Origin: Pseudoflavonifractor gallinarum
GTDB lineage: Bacteria > Bacillota > Clostridia > Oscillospirales > Oscillospiraceae
DNA: 64,000 nt
Direction of reading: 5' to 3'
Assembly: GCF_014982855.1 (NCBI RefSeq)
Contig: NZ_JADCKF010000014.1
Span: forward strand, 27,913 to 91,912
Under the pieces are notes generated by a model. That model was not told where the DNA came from. It saw only the letters and a program-made list of their open reading frames with translations, and ran no database searches. Positions 53,867-63,404 of this stretch are shown here, piece by piece. The number at the start of each line of letters is the position of its first letter. Position 1 is the first letter of the stretch. The position numbers and the translations under genes were made by a program.

Positions 53867-55219
53867 ATGAGAAAGACAAGAGATCTGACGGAAGGAAGAG
53901 TGCTCACATCCTTGATCCGCTTTGCCATGCCGGTCTTTGCGGCGCTGTTTTTGCAGTCGCTGTACGGCGGAGTGGACCTGCTGGTGGTGGGACAGTTTTC
54001 CCATACGGCGGATGTGTCAGGCGTCTCCACCGGCAGTGTGCTGATGCAGACGGTGGCCATGGTGGTCACCGGGCTGACCATGGGAATCACCATCTTTGTG
54101 GGGCAGAAGATCGGAGAGGGGCGGCGCGAGGAGGCGGGCCGGGCCATCGGAACGGGTATTCTGCTCTTTACGGCGCTGGGGATTCTCCTTACGGGACTTC
54201 TGGTCGGCGGGGCCGGAACACTGGCCCGCCTGCTCCACGCGCCCGAGGAGGCCTATGAGCAGACCTGCGCCTACATCCGCATCTGCGGCATGGGGGGCGT
54301 CTTTATTGTGCTTTACAACCTGCTGGGGGCGGTCTTTCGGGGGATCGGAGACTCCAAGACCCCTCTGGTGACCGTGTGCATCGCCTGCGTGTGCAACATC
54401 CTGGGAGATCTCTTCTTTGTGGCGGTGCTCCACATGGGGGCACGGGGGGCCGCGCTGGCCACGGTGCTCTCCCAGGCCATCAGCGTGGTGCTGTCGCTGG
54501 TCCTGGTACGGGGGCGGCCCCTTCCGTTCCAGTTTCGGCCCAGCTATCTGCGCCTGGACGGGTTTTATCTGCGCCGGGAGCTGGCACTGGGGGCTCCCAT
54601 CGCCCTTCAGGAGTTCCTGGTGGGGATCTCCTTCATCGTCATCCAGACGGTGGTCAACGCCATCGATGTAACGGCCTCGGCAGGGGTGGGCGTGGCGGAA
54701 AAGGTGTGCGGGTTCATTATGCTGGTGCCCTCCTCCTATGCCCAGTCCATGTCGGCCTTTGTGGCGCAGAACATGGGGGCGGGAAAGGCGGCCCGTGCCC
54801 GGGCTGCCCTGGGGTATGGTATCGCCACGGCCCTGGGCGTGGCGGTGGTCATCGCGTCCTTTTCCTTTTTCCGGGGAGATCTGCTGGCGGGGATCTTCTC
54901 CCGGGACCCGGAGGTTATCGCCCAGGCCCACGATTATCTGAGGGCCTACGCCATCGACACCCTGCTCACCTCGATCCTCTTTTGCTGCGTGGGGTACTTC
55001 AACGGCTGTGGACACACCTTCTTTGTGATGGTGCAGGGGATCGTGGGGGCCGTGCTGGTGCGCATCCCGGTGGTCTATCTGGTGAGTATGCGCCCCCACC
55101 CCACGCTGTTTCAGATCGGTCTGGCCACTCCGTGCGCCACGGTGGTGCAGATCACCCTCTGTCTGCTCTTCCTGCTATGGCACCGGAAGAGCAGAAGTGC
55201 CCGGGAGCTGCCCGTATAA
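53867..55219 (+). CDS. MATE-family efflux transporter
   Basis: A 450-residue twelve-helix transporter of the MATE/MATE-like group that exports drugs or metabolites using an ion gradient. The start LTEGRVLTSLIRFAMPVFAA and LYGGVDLLVVGQFS, followed by the pseudo-repeat in the second half (LGAPIALQEFLVGISF), are typical. ATG 53867 follows AAAGGAGCGG. A leader terminator suggests ligand- or stress-controlled read-through. The substrate is unknown. Confidence 0.93.
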   Translation: MRKTRDLTEGRVLTSLIRFAMPVFAALFLQSLYGGVDLLVVGQFSHTADVSGVSTGSVLMQTVAMVVTGLTMGITIFVGQKIGEGRREEAGRAIGTGILLFTALGILLTGLLVGGAGTLARLLHAPEEAYEQTCAYIRICGMGGVFIVLYNLLGAVFRGIGDSKTPLVTVCIACVCNILGDLFFVAVLHMGARGAALATVLSQAISVVLSLVLVRGRPLPFQFRPSYLRLDGFYLRRELALGAPIALQEFLVGISFIVIQTVVNAIDVTASAGVGVAEKVCGFIMLVPSSYAQSMSAFVAQNMGAGKAARARAALGYGIATALGVAVVIASFSFFRGDLLAGIFSRDPEVIAQAHDYLRAYAIDTLLTSILFCCVGYFNGCGHTFFVMVQGIVGAVLVRIPVVYLVSMRPHPTLFQIGLATPCATVVQITLCLLFLLWHRKSRSARELPV

Positions 55220-55260
55220 AAACCGGCCGTCCGGCGGGAAACTCCCGCCGGACGGCCGGT
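55217..55260. terminator. Terminator between MATE and glutamine synthetase genes
   Basis: A 17-bp perfect stem (arms 55222-55238 and 55244-55260) with a T5 run on the minus strand, so it mainly serves the glutamine synthetase gene. Confidence 0.9.
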
Positions 55261-55277
55261 CTCATTAGGAAGGAAAA

Positions 55278-57353
55278 TCAGATGTAAAAGAGCAGATCCC
55301 GATAGGTGGGGAAGGGCCAGAAATCGTGGCTGACCATGCCCTCCAGCCGGTCGGCTACGGCACGGGCGGCCTCCATGGCGGGCAGGACGGCTTGAGCGCA
55401 GTATTCCGCCCGGGGTGCGGCTCCGCTGGGCAGGGCAGTGAGGGAGGACTCCAGCTCGGCGGCACGCTGGAAGAGGAGTCCGGTCTCCTCGGTGAGGGAG
55501 CGGACCAATGCGCTCTCCTCCGGGGCGGGGATGCCGATGGACTGCTTGACGGCTACGCCCTCGGCCACCTGCTTGGAATAGGCCATACAGGCGGGGAGGA
55601 TCTGCTGGCGGAGCAGATCCAGGGCGGTGCGGGCCTCGATGAGGATGGTCTTGCTGTAATCCTCCTGGATGATCTCCTGGCGGGAGCGGATCTCCTCCAG
55701 GGTGTAGATGCCCATGGCGGCAAAGAGGGCCACGTTCTTGGGATCGTCGTAGCGCTCCAGGGCCTCGGGGGTGGTGCGCAGGTTGAGCAGGCCCCGGCGC
55801 TGGGCCTCGATGGGCCAATCCGTCCCGTAGCCGTTTCCGTTGAAGAGGATCCGGCGGTGGGCGGCCAGCTCCCGCCGGATGAGGGCAGAGAGGGCAGTGT
55901 CAAAGACGGGGGCGTCCTCCAGCTCGTCGGCAAACTCCCGCAGGACCATGGCAACGGCGGTGTTGAGCATCACGTTGGTGCAGGCGATGTTGAAAGAGGA
56001 GCCGGGCATACGGAACTCAAACTTATTGCCGGTGAAGGCGAAGGGAGAGGTGCGGTTCCGGTCCGAGTTGTCCAGAGGGATGGGGGGAAGGGCGGTGACG
56101 CCGATGTCCATGGCGGCATCCACAGCCTTGTCGTGGGCTCCGCCCGAGACCAGGGCATCCACCACCTGCTCCAGCTCGTCGCCCACATAGACCGAGACGA
56201 TGGCGGGCGGGGCCTCATTGGCGCCCAGGCGGTGGTCGTTGCCCGCGCTGGCCACCGAGATGCGCAGCAGATCCTGATAGTCGTCCACCGCCTTGATGAC
56301 GGCGGTGAGGAAGAGCAGGAACTGGGCGTTGTCCATGGGGGTCTTGCCCGGGTCCAGCAGGTTCTCCCCGGTGTCGGTGGAGAGGGACCAGTTGTTGTGC
56401 TTGCCCGAGCCGTTGACCCCCTCAAAGGGCTTTTCATGGAGGAGACAGACAAAGCCGTGCTTGTTGGCCACCTTCTTCATGATCTCCATGGAGAGCTGGT
56501 TCTGGTCGGTGGCCAGGTTGGCGGTGGTAAAGAGGGGGGCCATCTCATGCTGGCAGGGCGCTACCTCGTTGTGCTCGGTCTTGGAGCAGATACCCAGCTT
56601 CCACAGCTCCTCATCCAGCTCCGCCATAAAGGCCTTGACCCGGGGACGGATGGAGCCGTAGTAGTGATCCTCCATCTCCTGGCCCTTGGGGGCGGGCGCA
56701 CCGAAGAGGGTCCGGCCCGTGAGGATCAGATCGGCCCGCTTGCCGTAGTCCTCTTTGTTGATGAGGAAATACTCCTGCTCGGCCCCCACGGTGGAGGTCA
56801 CCCGGCGTACATCCTTGCCAAAGAGACGGAGTACCCGGATGGCCTCCCGGCTCACCGCGTCCATGGAGCGGAGCAGGGGAGTCTTTTTGTCCAGGATCTC
56901 CCCGTGGTAGGAGCAGAAGGCGGTGGGGATGCACAGGGTATCATCCTTGATAAAGGCGTAAGAGGTGGGGTCCCAGGCGGTATAGCCCCGGGCTTCAAAG
57001 GTGGCCCGCAGCCCGCCAGAGGGGAAGGAGGAGGCGTCCGACTCGCCCTTGATGAGCTCCTTGCCTGAGAAATCCATGATGACCGATCCGTCCCCGCAGG
57101 GGGAGAGGAAGGCGTCGTGCTTTTCGGCGGTGATGCCCGTCATGGGCTGGAACCAGTGTGTGAAGTGGGTGGCGCCCTTGCCCACCGCCCAGTCCTTCAT
57201 GGCGGCGGCCACCACATCGGCCACGGCGGGGTCCAGGGCCGTGCCCTCGTTGATGGTGCGCCGGAGGGCGCGGTAGATATCCTTGGGGAGCCGCTCCCGC
57301 ATGACAGAGTCGTTAAAAACCATGCTGCCAAAGAGTTCAGGGACCTTACTCAT
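55278..57353 (-). CDS. glnN: Glutamine synthetase type III
   Basis: A 691-residue GSIII enzyme, which makes glutamine from glutamate and ammonia. The N-terminal type-III domain (FGSMVFNDSVMRERL) is followed by THWFQPMTGITAEKHDAFL, EQEYFLINKEDY (a metal-ligand Glu), FTTANLATDQNQLSMEIMKK and GVNGSGKHNNWSLSTD with the catalytic-site His and Asn. The length fits the type (about 700) rather than GSI (about 450). ATG 57353 follows GGAGGAATG. Its promoter reads almost directly into a terminator hairpin. Confidence 0.95.
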   Translation of the reverse strand: MSKVPELFGSMVFNDSVMRERLPKDIYRALRRTINEGTALDPAVADVVAAAMKDWAVGKGATHFTHWFQPMTGITAEKHDAFLSPCGDGSVIMDFSGKELIKGESDASSFPSGGLRATFEARGYTAWDPTSYAFIKDDTLCIPTAFCSYHGEILDKKTPLLRSMDAVSREAIRVLRLFGKDVRRVTSTVGAEQEYFLINKEDYGKRADLILTGRTLFGAPAPKGQEMEDHYYGSIRPRVKAFMAELDEELWKLGICSKTEHNEVAPCQHEMAPLFTTANLATDQNQLSMEIMKKVANKHGFVCLLHEKPFEGVNGSGKHNNWSLSTDTGENLLDPGKTPMDNAQFLLFLTAVIKAVDDYQDLLRISVASAGNDHRLGANEAPPAIVSVYVGDELEQVVDALVSGGAHDKAVDAAMDIGVTALPPIPLDNSDRNRTSPFAFTGNKFEFRMPGSSFNIACTNVMLNTAVAMVLREFADELEDAPVFDTALSALIRRELAAHRRILFNGNGYGTDWPIEAQRRGLLNLRTTPEALERYDDPKNVALFAAMGIYTLEEIRSRQEIIQEDYSKTILIEARTALDLLRQQILPACMAYSKQVAEGVAVKQSIGIPAPEESALVRSLTEETGLLFQRAAELESSLTALPSGAAPRAEYCAQAVLPAMEAARAVADRLEGMVSHDFWPFPTYRDLLFYI

Positions 57354-57395
57354 CAAAACATTCCTCCATGGAGTCCCCCGGCAGAGGAGACCGAT

Positions 57396-57428
57396 AAAAA
57401 AAGACACTGCGGCCAGGGCCGCAGCGTC
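57396..57428 (-). terminator. Terminator in the glutamine synthetase leader (attenuator)
   Basis: On the minus strand GACGCTGCGGCC pairs with GGCCGCAGTGTC (57403-57428) followed by T7. It lies about 10 nt after the predicted transcription start and about 45 nt before the start codon. It may also end transcripts from the upstream flippase gene. Confidence 0.85.
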
Positions 57429-57445
57429 CTTGCTGCATGAAAGTC

Positions 57446-57474
57446 ATTATAAGCTGTGGGCGGGGGGCTGTCAA
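57446..57474 (-). promoter_or_regulatory. Consensus promoter of glutamine synthetase
   Basis: On the minus strand TTGACA (57469-57474), 17 bp, TATAAT (57446-57451). Confidence 0.92.
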
Positions 57475-57573
57475 GCATCTGAGGGCGGAATCCGGCGCAG
57501 CGGGGCGGAAATTGTGAGAGAATGCAAAAAAGTGCCCCTTTTTGCCGAGAAAAACGGATGAAAAACCAACAAG

Positions 57574-59097
57574 TCAATGTAGGGAAAAGAGGGCCCGAAC
57601 CGAAACGCCCTGGGCCGAGAGGGCGCAGAGATATTCCACACTTCCGAAGAGCAGGCAGATGAGAACAGCCCAAATGCCCTCCACACCGCTGCGGCACAAG
57701 AAGCGGAAGAGCAGATTGACGCACAGGCCCATAAGGAGGGCGGACAGCGCGGGGGCCGTACACCACTGGAAGAGCCGGGGCCGCATATGGGCATACCGCC
57801 CCACCTGATACCAGTTGAGGAGCAGACCCAGGGCGGAGCTGGCCACAAAGCCCGCCACATAGCCCTTGAGTCCCACACCGGGCAGGCCCATCAGGAAAAA
57901 GGTGCAGCCCAGTTGCACCCCTCCGCAGAGGATGGCGTTCCAGGCGGCGGCACGCTGTTTTCCCACGCCGTTGAGCACGCCGGAGAGGATGGACTGATAG
58001 CAGGACAGCAGGACACCCAGTGAGAGGGGGAGGATAAAATCCCCCGCGCTTTCCTCCCGGAAGAGGAAACGCCCGATGGTCGGGCCCAGAACCACCAGAA
58101 AGGCCATGGCGGGCATGATGAGGACCGATGTGGCCAGCATGGCCTTGTGGACCCGGTCCCGGATCCGATCCAGACGGCCCAGGGCGGCGCTGCGGGCCAG
58201 ACGGGGAACCAGAACCAGCCCCATGGCGCCGATAAAGGCGGTGGGCATGACCAGCATGGGGATCGTCATGCCGCACAGCACACCAAACGAGCTCATGGCA
58301 TGGGACACGTCGGAGCCGGAGGCCACCAGACGCTGGGGGATGAGTACCGCGTTGGCCGAGCCCATGATATTCCCCAAAAGAGCGGTAAAGCCGATGGGAA
58401 CGGCAATGGCGCGGATCCGGCGGCCCAGCCCGGGTTCAGCGGCGGTCCGAGGCAGACCGGCTGCCCGTTTTCGGTACAGAATGACCAGCGTAACGGAGGA
58501 AAAGAGCTCACAGATCACCATGCCGGTCACGATGAGTCCCACGGTGCGCTCCGGCGTCTGAGGGAGAAAGAGGGCCAGAAGGCCCAGGACCGCCCCGGTG
58601 CGGATAAACTGTTCACACAGCTCCACTGCCGCAGGCGGACGGATATTTCCGGTGCCGTAAAAATAGTGTTTGTGGAGATTTTCGATCCCCGTGAGAAAGA
58701 GACAGGGGAGTAAAAGAAGGAGGCCCAGCTGGGTCCTGGCGTCTCCCAGCAGATAGACCGAAATGGGGTCATAGAACAGCACCGTTACCCCGGCCACCAG
58801 GGCAAAGAGGATCAGAAAGGCGGTCAGGCAGCGCCGCAGTACCGCCCCCATGGCCCCCTCGTTTCCCCGTGCGGCATACTCAGCCGAGAGGTTGGACACG
58901 GCTACGGTCAGGCCGACGGCGGTGATGGAGAGGACCACGGAATAGACCGGTAGGATGAGTTGATAGAGTCCCATGATCTCGGCGCCCACCAGCCGGGAGA
59001 GGAAAATGCGGTAGATAAATCCCAGTACCTGGGCCACCAGACTGGTGCCGGTGAGCAGTAAGGTGCCGTATAACATGGATGAACGGCTCACTTTCAA
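57574..59097 (-). CDS. SpoVB-like polysaccharide/lipid flippase (MOP superfamily)
   Basis: A 507-residue protein with about 14 predicted membrane helices. It starts LYGTLLLTGTSLVAQVLGFIYRIFLSRLVG (given in parts: TGTSLVAQVLGFIYR, FLSRLVGAEIMGLYQL), the pattern of SpoVB/YkvU-type flippases that move lipid-linked precursors across the membrane in sporulating Firmicutes. I cannot say whether it is the true SpoVB. TTG 59097 lies about seven bases after GGGGGG; ATG 59076 is a later alternative without a good ribosome site. Confidence 0.87.
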   Translation of the reverse strand: MKVSRSSMLYGTLLLTGTSLVAQVLGFIYRIFLSRLVGAEIMGLYQLILPVYSVVLSITAVGLTVAVSNLSAEYAARGNEGAMGAVLRRCLTAFLILFALVAGVTVLFYDPISVYLLGDARTQLGLLLLLPCLFLTGIENLHKHYFYGTGNIRPPAAVELCEQFIRTGAVLGLLALFLPQTPERTVGLIVTGMVICELFSSVTLVILYRKRAAGLPRTAAEPGLGRRIRAIAVPIGFTALLGNIMGSANAVLIPQRLVASGSDVSHAMSSFGVLCGMTIPMLVMPTAFIGAMGLVLVPRLARSAALGRLDRIRDRVHKAMLATSVLIMPAMAFLVVLGPTIGRFLFREESAGDFILPLSLGVLLSCYQSILSGVLNGVGKQRAAAWNAILCGGVQLGCTFFLMGLPGVGLKGYVAGFVASSALGLLLNWYQVGRYAHMRPRLFQWCTAPALSALLMGLCVNLLFRFLCRSGVEGIWAVLICLLFGSVEYLCALSAQGVSVRALFSLH

Positions 59098-59168
59098 GGA
59101 CAGCCCCCCTTTTTCTTCGCTGTTCTACCATATGTGGTCCAGTGCCTGGACATGAGGAGAATTCCCCT

Positions 59169-59197
59169 TTGACAAGGGGCGAAAAGGTGAGTATCAT
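59169..59197 (+). promoter_or_regulatory. Promoter of the DUF554 gene
   Basis: TTGACA (59169-59174), 17 bp, TATCAT (59192-59197). Confidence 0.85.
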
Positions 59198-59246
59198 TAT
59201 ATTTAATACAGTGAAGCGGGAAAGCGCCCGCCGGAAGGAGTTACCC

Positions 59247-59954
59247 ATGATCGCCACCGTTATCAATGTCGTTCTGATTTTATTGGGCAGTTTGCTGGGG
59301 CTTGTGTGCAAGGACCATATCAAACCCCGTTTTGCCGCCACACTGACCAGTGCACTGGGGCTGTGTGTGATGGGGATCGGGGTCTCCAGTATGATTGGCA
59401 CGCAGGATACCCTGTGTGTGATCGTCTGCATGGTCGTGGGAACGCTGTTGGGGGAGGCACTGCGTATCGAAGACCGCCTGGAGGGAATCGGCATACTGGT
59501 GCGGGGACGCCTGCTCCGGGGCGGCGGCAACAGCCGTTTTGTGGAGGGATTTGTCAATGCCACAGTCCTGTTCTGCGTGGGAGCCATGGCCATCAACGGA
59601 AGCCTGGAGGCGGGCCTCAACCACAACTATTCCATCCTGATTTCCAAGAGTGTCATCGACGGGGTGACCGCCATCACCTTTGCCTCGGCCATGGGCGTGG
59701 GTGTGGCCTTCTGTGTGGTGCCCCTCTTCCTCTACCAGGGGGGACTGACGCTGCTGGCTCAGTTTGTAGGCCCCTATCTGCCGCAGGACGTGGTGGTGGA
59801 GATGAGCGCAGTAGGGGGGACCATCATCGTGGGCATCGCCCTGAACATGCTGGGACTGCCCCGGGAAAAGATCCGGGTGGGCAATATGCTGCCGGCCATG
59901 TTTCTGCCCATGGCCTATCTGCCCCTCTCCCGGTGGCTGACCGCCCTGATGTGA
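59247..59954 (+). CDS. DUF554 family membrane protein
   Basis: A 235-residue protein with six to seven hydrophobic helices, of the DUF554 (YdfK-like) family. Recognisable pieces are LILLGSLLGLVCKDHI, FVNATVLFCVGAMAINGSLE and SKSVIDGVTAITFASAMGVG. The function is unknown; a transport role is often guessed. ATG 59247 has GGAAGGAG upstream. Own promoter and terminator. Confidence 0.9.
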   Translation: MIATVINVVLILLGSLLGLVCKDHIKPRFAATLTSALGLCVMGIGVSSMIGTQDTLCVIVCMVVGTLLGEALRIEDRLEGIGILVRGRLLRGGGNSRFVEGFVNATVLFCVGAMAINGSLEAGLNHNYSILISKSVIDGVTAITFASAMGVGVAFCVVPLFLYQGGLTLLAQFVGPYLPQDVVVEMSAVGGTIIVGIALNMLGLPREKIRVGNMLPAMFLPMAYLPLSRWLTALM

Positions 59955-59967
59955 GCATCCTTTCCGC

Positions 59968-59999
59968 AAAGCACTTCGGATTCCGAAGTGCTTTTTATT
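59968..59999 (+). terminator. Terminator of the DUF554 gene
   Basis: AAAGCACTTCGGA pairs with TCCGAAGTGCTTT, followed by TTATTT. Confidence 0.9.
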
Positions 60000-60150
60000 T
60001 GGAATCTAATCAATGTTAATAAAATAACAAAAGGCGCAAAGACCGCGAAATCGTCAATTTTTTCACTAAGTATTTGTAAAATACCAACAATAAAATGAAT
60101 GAAAAAAGAAAGCGTGTAGATAAAAAATACGATTTTTTTCAAAAACCCTC

Positions 60151-60179
60151 TTGCGTATGAGCCAAAAAAGAGCTATACT
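60151..60179 (+). promoter_or_regulatory. Promoter of the butyrate operon
   Basis: TTGCGT (60151-60156), 17 bp, TATACT (60174-60179). Transcription would start near 60186, giving a 158-nt leader. The preceding AT-rich stretch (60000-60150) shows no gene. Confidence 0.75.
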
Positions 60180-60229
60180 AAGCGAGGATCGAGAAAACGG
60201 AACAGCCAAGAAACCACCTGTAAAGTTGT

Positions 60230-60266
60230 GCAACTGCGGATAGAAAACCTGCTGTTGCAATTTTTT
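60230..60266 (+). terminator. Terminator-like hairpin in the crt leader
   Basis: GCAAC-TGCGG pairs with CCTGC-TGTTGC (one mismatch, one wobble), followed by AA and T6 (60261-60266). It lies between promoter and crt, so it may attenuate the butyrate operon. Confidence 0.6.
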
Positions 60267-60276
60267 AGGAGGTTAT

Positions 60277-60291
60277 ATGTTAAAAAAATAA
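60277..60291 (+). CDS. Possible four-codon leader ORF
   Basis: ATG TTA AAA AAA TAA, encoding MLKK, stands four bases after a perfect AGGAGG (60267-60272) that immediately follows the T-run of the leader hairpin. It ends 52 bp before crt. Translation is possible but unproven; the ribosome site could instead be part of a folding switch. Confidence 0.3.
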   Translation: MLKK

Positions 60292-60343
60292 CAAGCTGCC
60301 GGACGGTCCAACAACACTTTACAAGAAACAGGAGGTAGAACGA

Positions 60344-61120
60344 GTGGCATTTGTGAAGTTTGAGCAACAGGGACACGTTGGAATCATCACCATCGACCGG
60401 CCCGATGCGCTCAATGCCCTCAACAGTCAGGTCCTCTCTGATCTGGACGCCGTTCTGGACAGAGTGGAGGCTGAGGATGAGATCTATGTGGTCGTCCTCA
60501 CCGGTGCGGGCCGCTCCTTTGTGGCGGGGGCCGACATCGGGGAAATGAAGGGCTTTACCTCCAGTGACGGAAAGAAATTCGGCGTCCGCGGAGGAAATGT
60601 GTTCCTCAAGCTGGAGAATCTGTCCAAGCCTGTGATCGCCGCGGTCAACGGCTTTGCGCTGGGCGGCGGATGCGAGCTGGCCATGGCCTGTGACATCCGC
60701 CTGGCCAGTGAGAAGGCCAAGTTCGGTCAGCCCGAGGTGGGCCTGGGGATTACACCCGGCTTCGGCGGGACGCAGCGTCTGCCCCGTATCGTGGGGGTCT
60801 CCAAGGCCATGGAGCTCATTCTGACCGCCCGGGTCATCGGTGCGGCCGAGGCCAAGGAGATCGGCCTGGTGTCTGCGGTCTGTCCGCCGGAAGAGCTGAT
60901 GGAGCGCGCCATGGAACTGGCCCAGGCGATCTGTGCCAACGCACAGATCGCAGTGCGGGAGTCCAAGCGCTGTATCCGGATGGGAATGCAGACCGATATC
61001 CACACCGCCGCGGCCTTCGAGGCGGAGGCCTTCGGCGTCACCTGCGGCACGGCCGACAAGGATGAGGGCATGGGCGCCTTTTTGGAGAAGCGGAAGGAAA
61101 AGCATTTCCTCAACCGCTGA
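60344..61120 (+). CDS. crt: Crotonase (3-hydroxybutyryl-CoA dehydratase)
   Basis: A 258-residue enoyl-CoA hydratase that converts 3-hydroxybutyryl-CoA to crotonyl-CoA in butyrate formation. The active-site regions are FVAGADIGEMKG, VNGFALGGGCELAMACD (oxyanion hole and first Glu) and QPEVGLGITPGFGGTQRLPR (second Glu). GTG 60344 has AGGAGG eight bases upstream. It is the first structural gene of crt-hbd-bcd-etfB; a thiolase gene is not in front of it. Confidence 0.95.
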   Translation: MAFVKFEQQGHVGIITIDRPDALNALNSQVLSDLDAVLDRVEAEDEIYVVVLTGAGRSFVAGADIGEMKGFTSSDGKKFGVRGGNVFLKLENLSKPVIAAVNGFALGGGCELAMACDIRLASEKAKFGQPEVGLGITPGFGGTQRLPRIVGVSKAMELILTARVIGAAEAKEIGLVSAVCPPEELMERAMELAQAICANAQIAVRESKRCIRMGMQTDIHTAAAFEAEAFGVTCGTADKDEGMGAFLEKRKEKHFLNR

Positions 61121-61305
61121 TCTGGACCGTTTTTAAAAATGATTAAGCAAACTGAGGCACGCAGAGCAAGATCCAATACACAGCATGTCACCAACCATGA
61201 GCAGGAACATTCCGTACCACCGCGAAAGAACGCGCGGGCGGACCGAACGGGTCCGCAGGGTACTTTAGCATTTGGGATCAACTGAATTTTGGGAGGACTA
61301 TGTTT

Positions 61306-62157
61306 ATGAAAAAGATCGTTATCATCGGCGGCGGCACCATGGGCCTGGGCATCGGCCAGGTTTTTGCGACCAAGGGTATCGATACCGTGATCCGCTCCAC
61401 CAGCGAGCAGAGCGCCGAGAAGCATAAGAACAGCCTCATTAAAAGCCTGGATAAGCGCATTGCCAAGGGCAAGCTGGACGAGGCCGGCAAGGAGGCCCTG
61501 CTCTCCAAGCTGACCTTTACGACCGACATCAACGCTGCGGCTGACGCCGATCTGGTTGTGGAGTCCGCCGTGGAGGAGCTCTCCCTGAAGAAAGAGCTCT
61601 TCGCTCAGCTGGACGCCATCTGCAAGCCCGAGGCCATCCTGGCCACCAACACCTCCTCCATCTCCATCACCGACATTGCCTCCGCCACCAAGCGGGCTGA
61701 CAAGGTGATCGGTATGCACTTCTTCAACCCCGCCCCCGTGATGAAGCTCATTGAGGTCATCCGCGGCGTGAACACCTCCGACGAGACGTTCAAGGCGATC
61801 TTTGACCTCTCCAAGGACGTGGGCAAGGACCCTGTGGAAGTAGACGAGGCCCCCGGTTTTGTCGTCAACCGCCTGCTCATCCCCATGATCAACGAGGGTA
61901 TCAATGTGGTCGAGAGCGGCATCGCCTCTGTGGAGGACGTGGACAAGGCCATGAAACTGGGCGCCAATCATCCCATGGGTCCCCTGGAGCTGGGCGACTT
62001 CATCGGCCTGGACGTGTGTCTGGCCATCATGGATGTTCTCTATAAGGAGACCAACGATCCCCGTTACCGCGCTTCCCTGCTGCTGCGCAAGATGGTCCGC
62101 GGCGGCCGTCTGGGCCGTAAGACCGGCATCGGTTTCTACGACTACAGCAAGAAGTAA
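61306..62157 (+). CDS. hbd: 3-hydroxybutyryl-CoA dehydrogenase
   Basis: A 283-residue NAD(P)-dependent enzyme reducing acetoacetyl-CoA. It has the Rossmann start [19 protein letters not shown] and the family signatures [18 protein letters not shown] (catalytic His) and [21 protein letters not shown] 61306 is nine bases after GGGAGG; ATG 61300 is too close. The 185-bp gap after crt contains a GCGGACC/GGTCCGC hairpin (61238-61256) but no promoter that I can support. Confidence 0.96.
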   Translation: MKKIVIIGGGTMGLGIGQVFATKGIDTVIRSTSEQSAEKHKNSLIKSLDKRIAKGKLDEAGKEALLSKLTFTTDINAAADADLVVESAVEELSLKKELFAQLDAICKPEAILATNTSSISITDIASATKRADKVIGMHFFNPAPVMKLIEVIRGVNTSDETFKAIFDLSKDVGKDPVEVDEAPGFVVNRLLIPMINEGINVVESGIASVEDVDKAMKLGANHPMGPLELGDFIGLDVCLAIMDVLYKETNDPRYRASLLLRKMVRGGRLGRKTGIGFYDYSKK

Positions 62158-62243
62158 TTCCAGTATTCGGATAGCCGGGGACGGAGATCGTCCCCGGCTC
62201 CCAGCCGTATATGTGTATTTTTATCTAGAAGGAGCAAAGCAAT

Positions 62244-63386
<1,143 letters not shown>

Positions 63387-63404
63387 GGAACGGAGGATAT
63401 TGAC

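Noticed and set aside
57370..57440. Leader peptide MQQ... with two Gln codons before the glutamine synthetase gene
   Set aside because: There is no ribosome site before its ATG and the terminator lies within the frame; two Gln codons may be chance.
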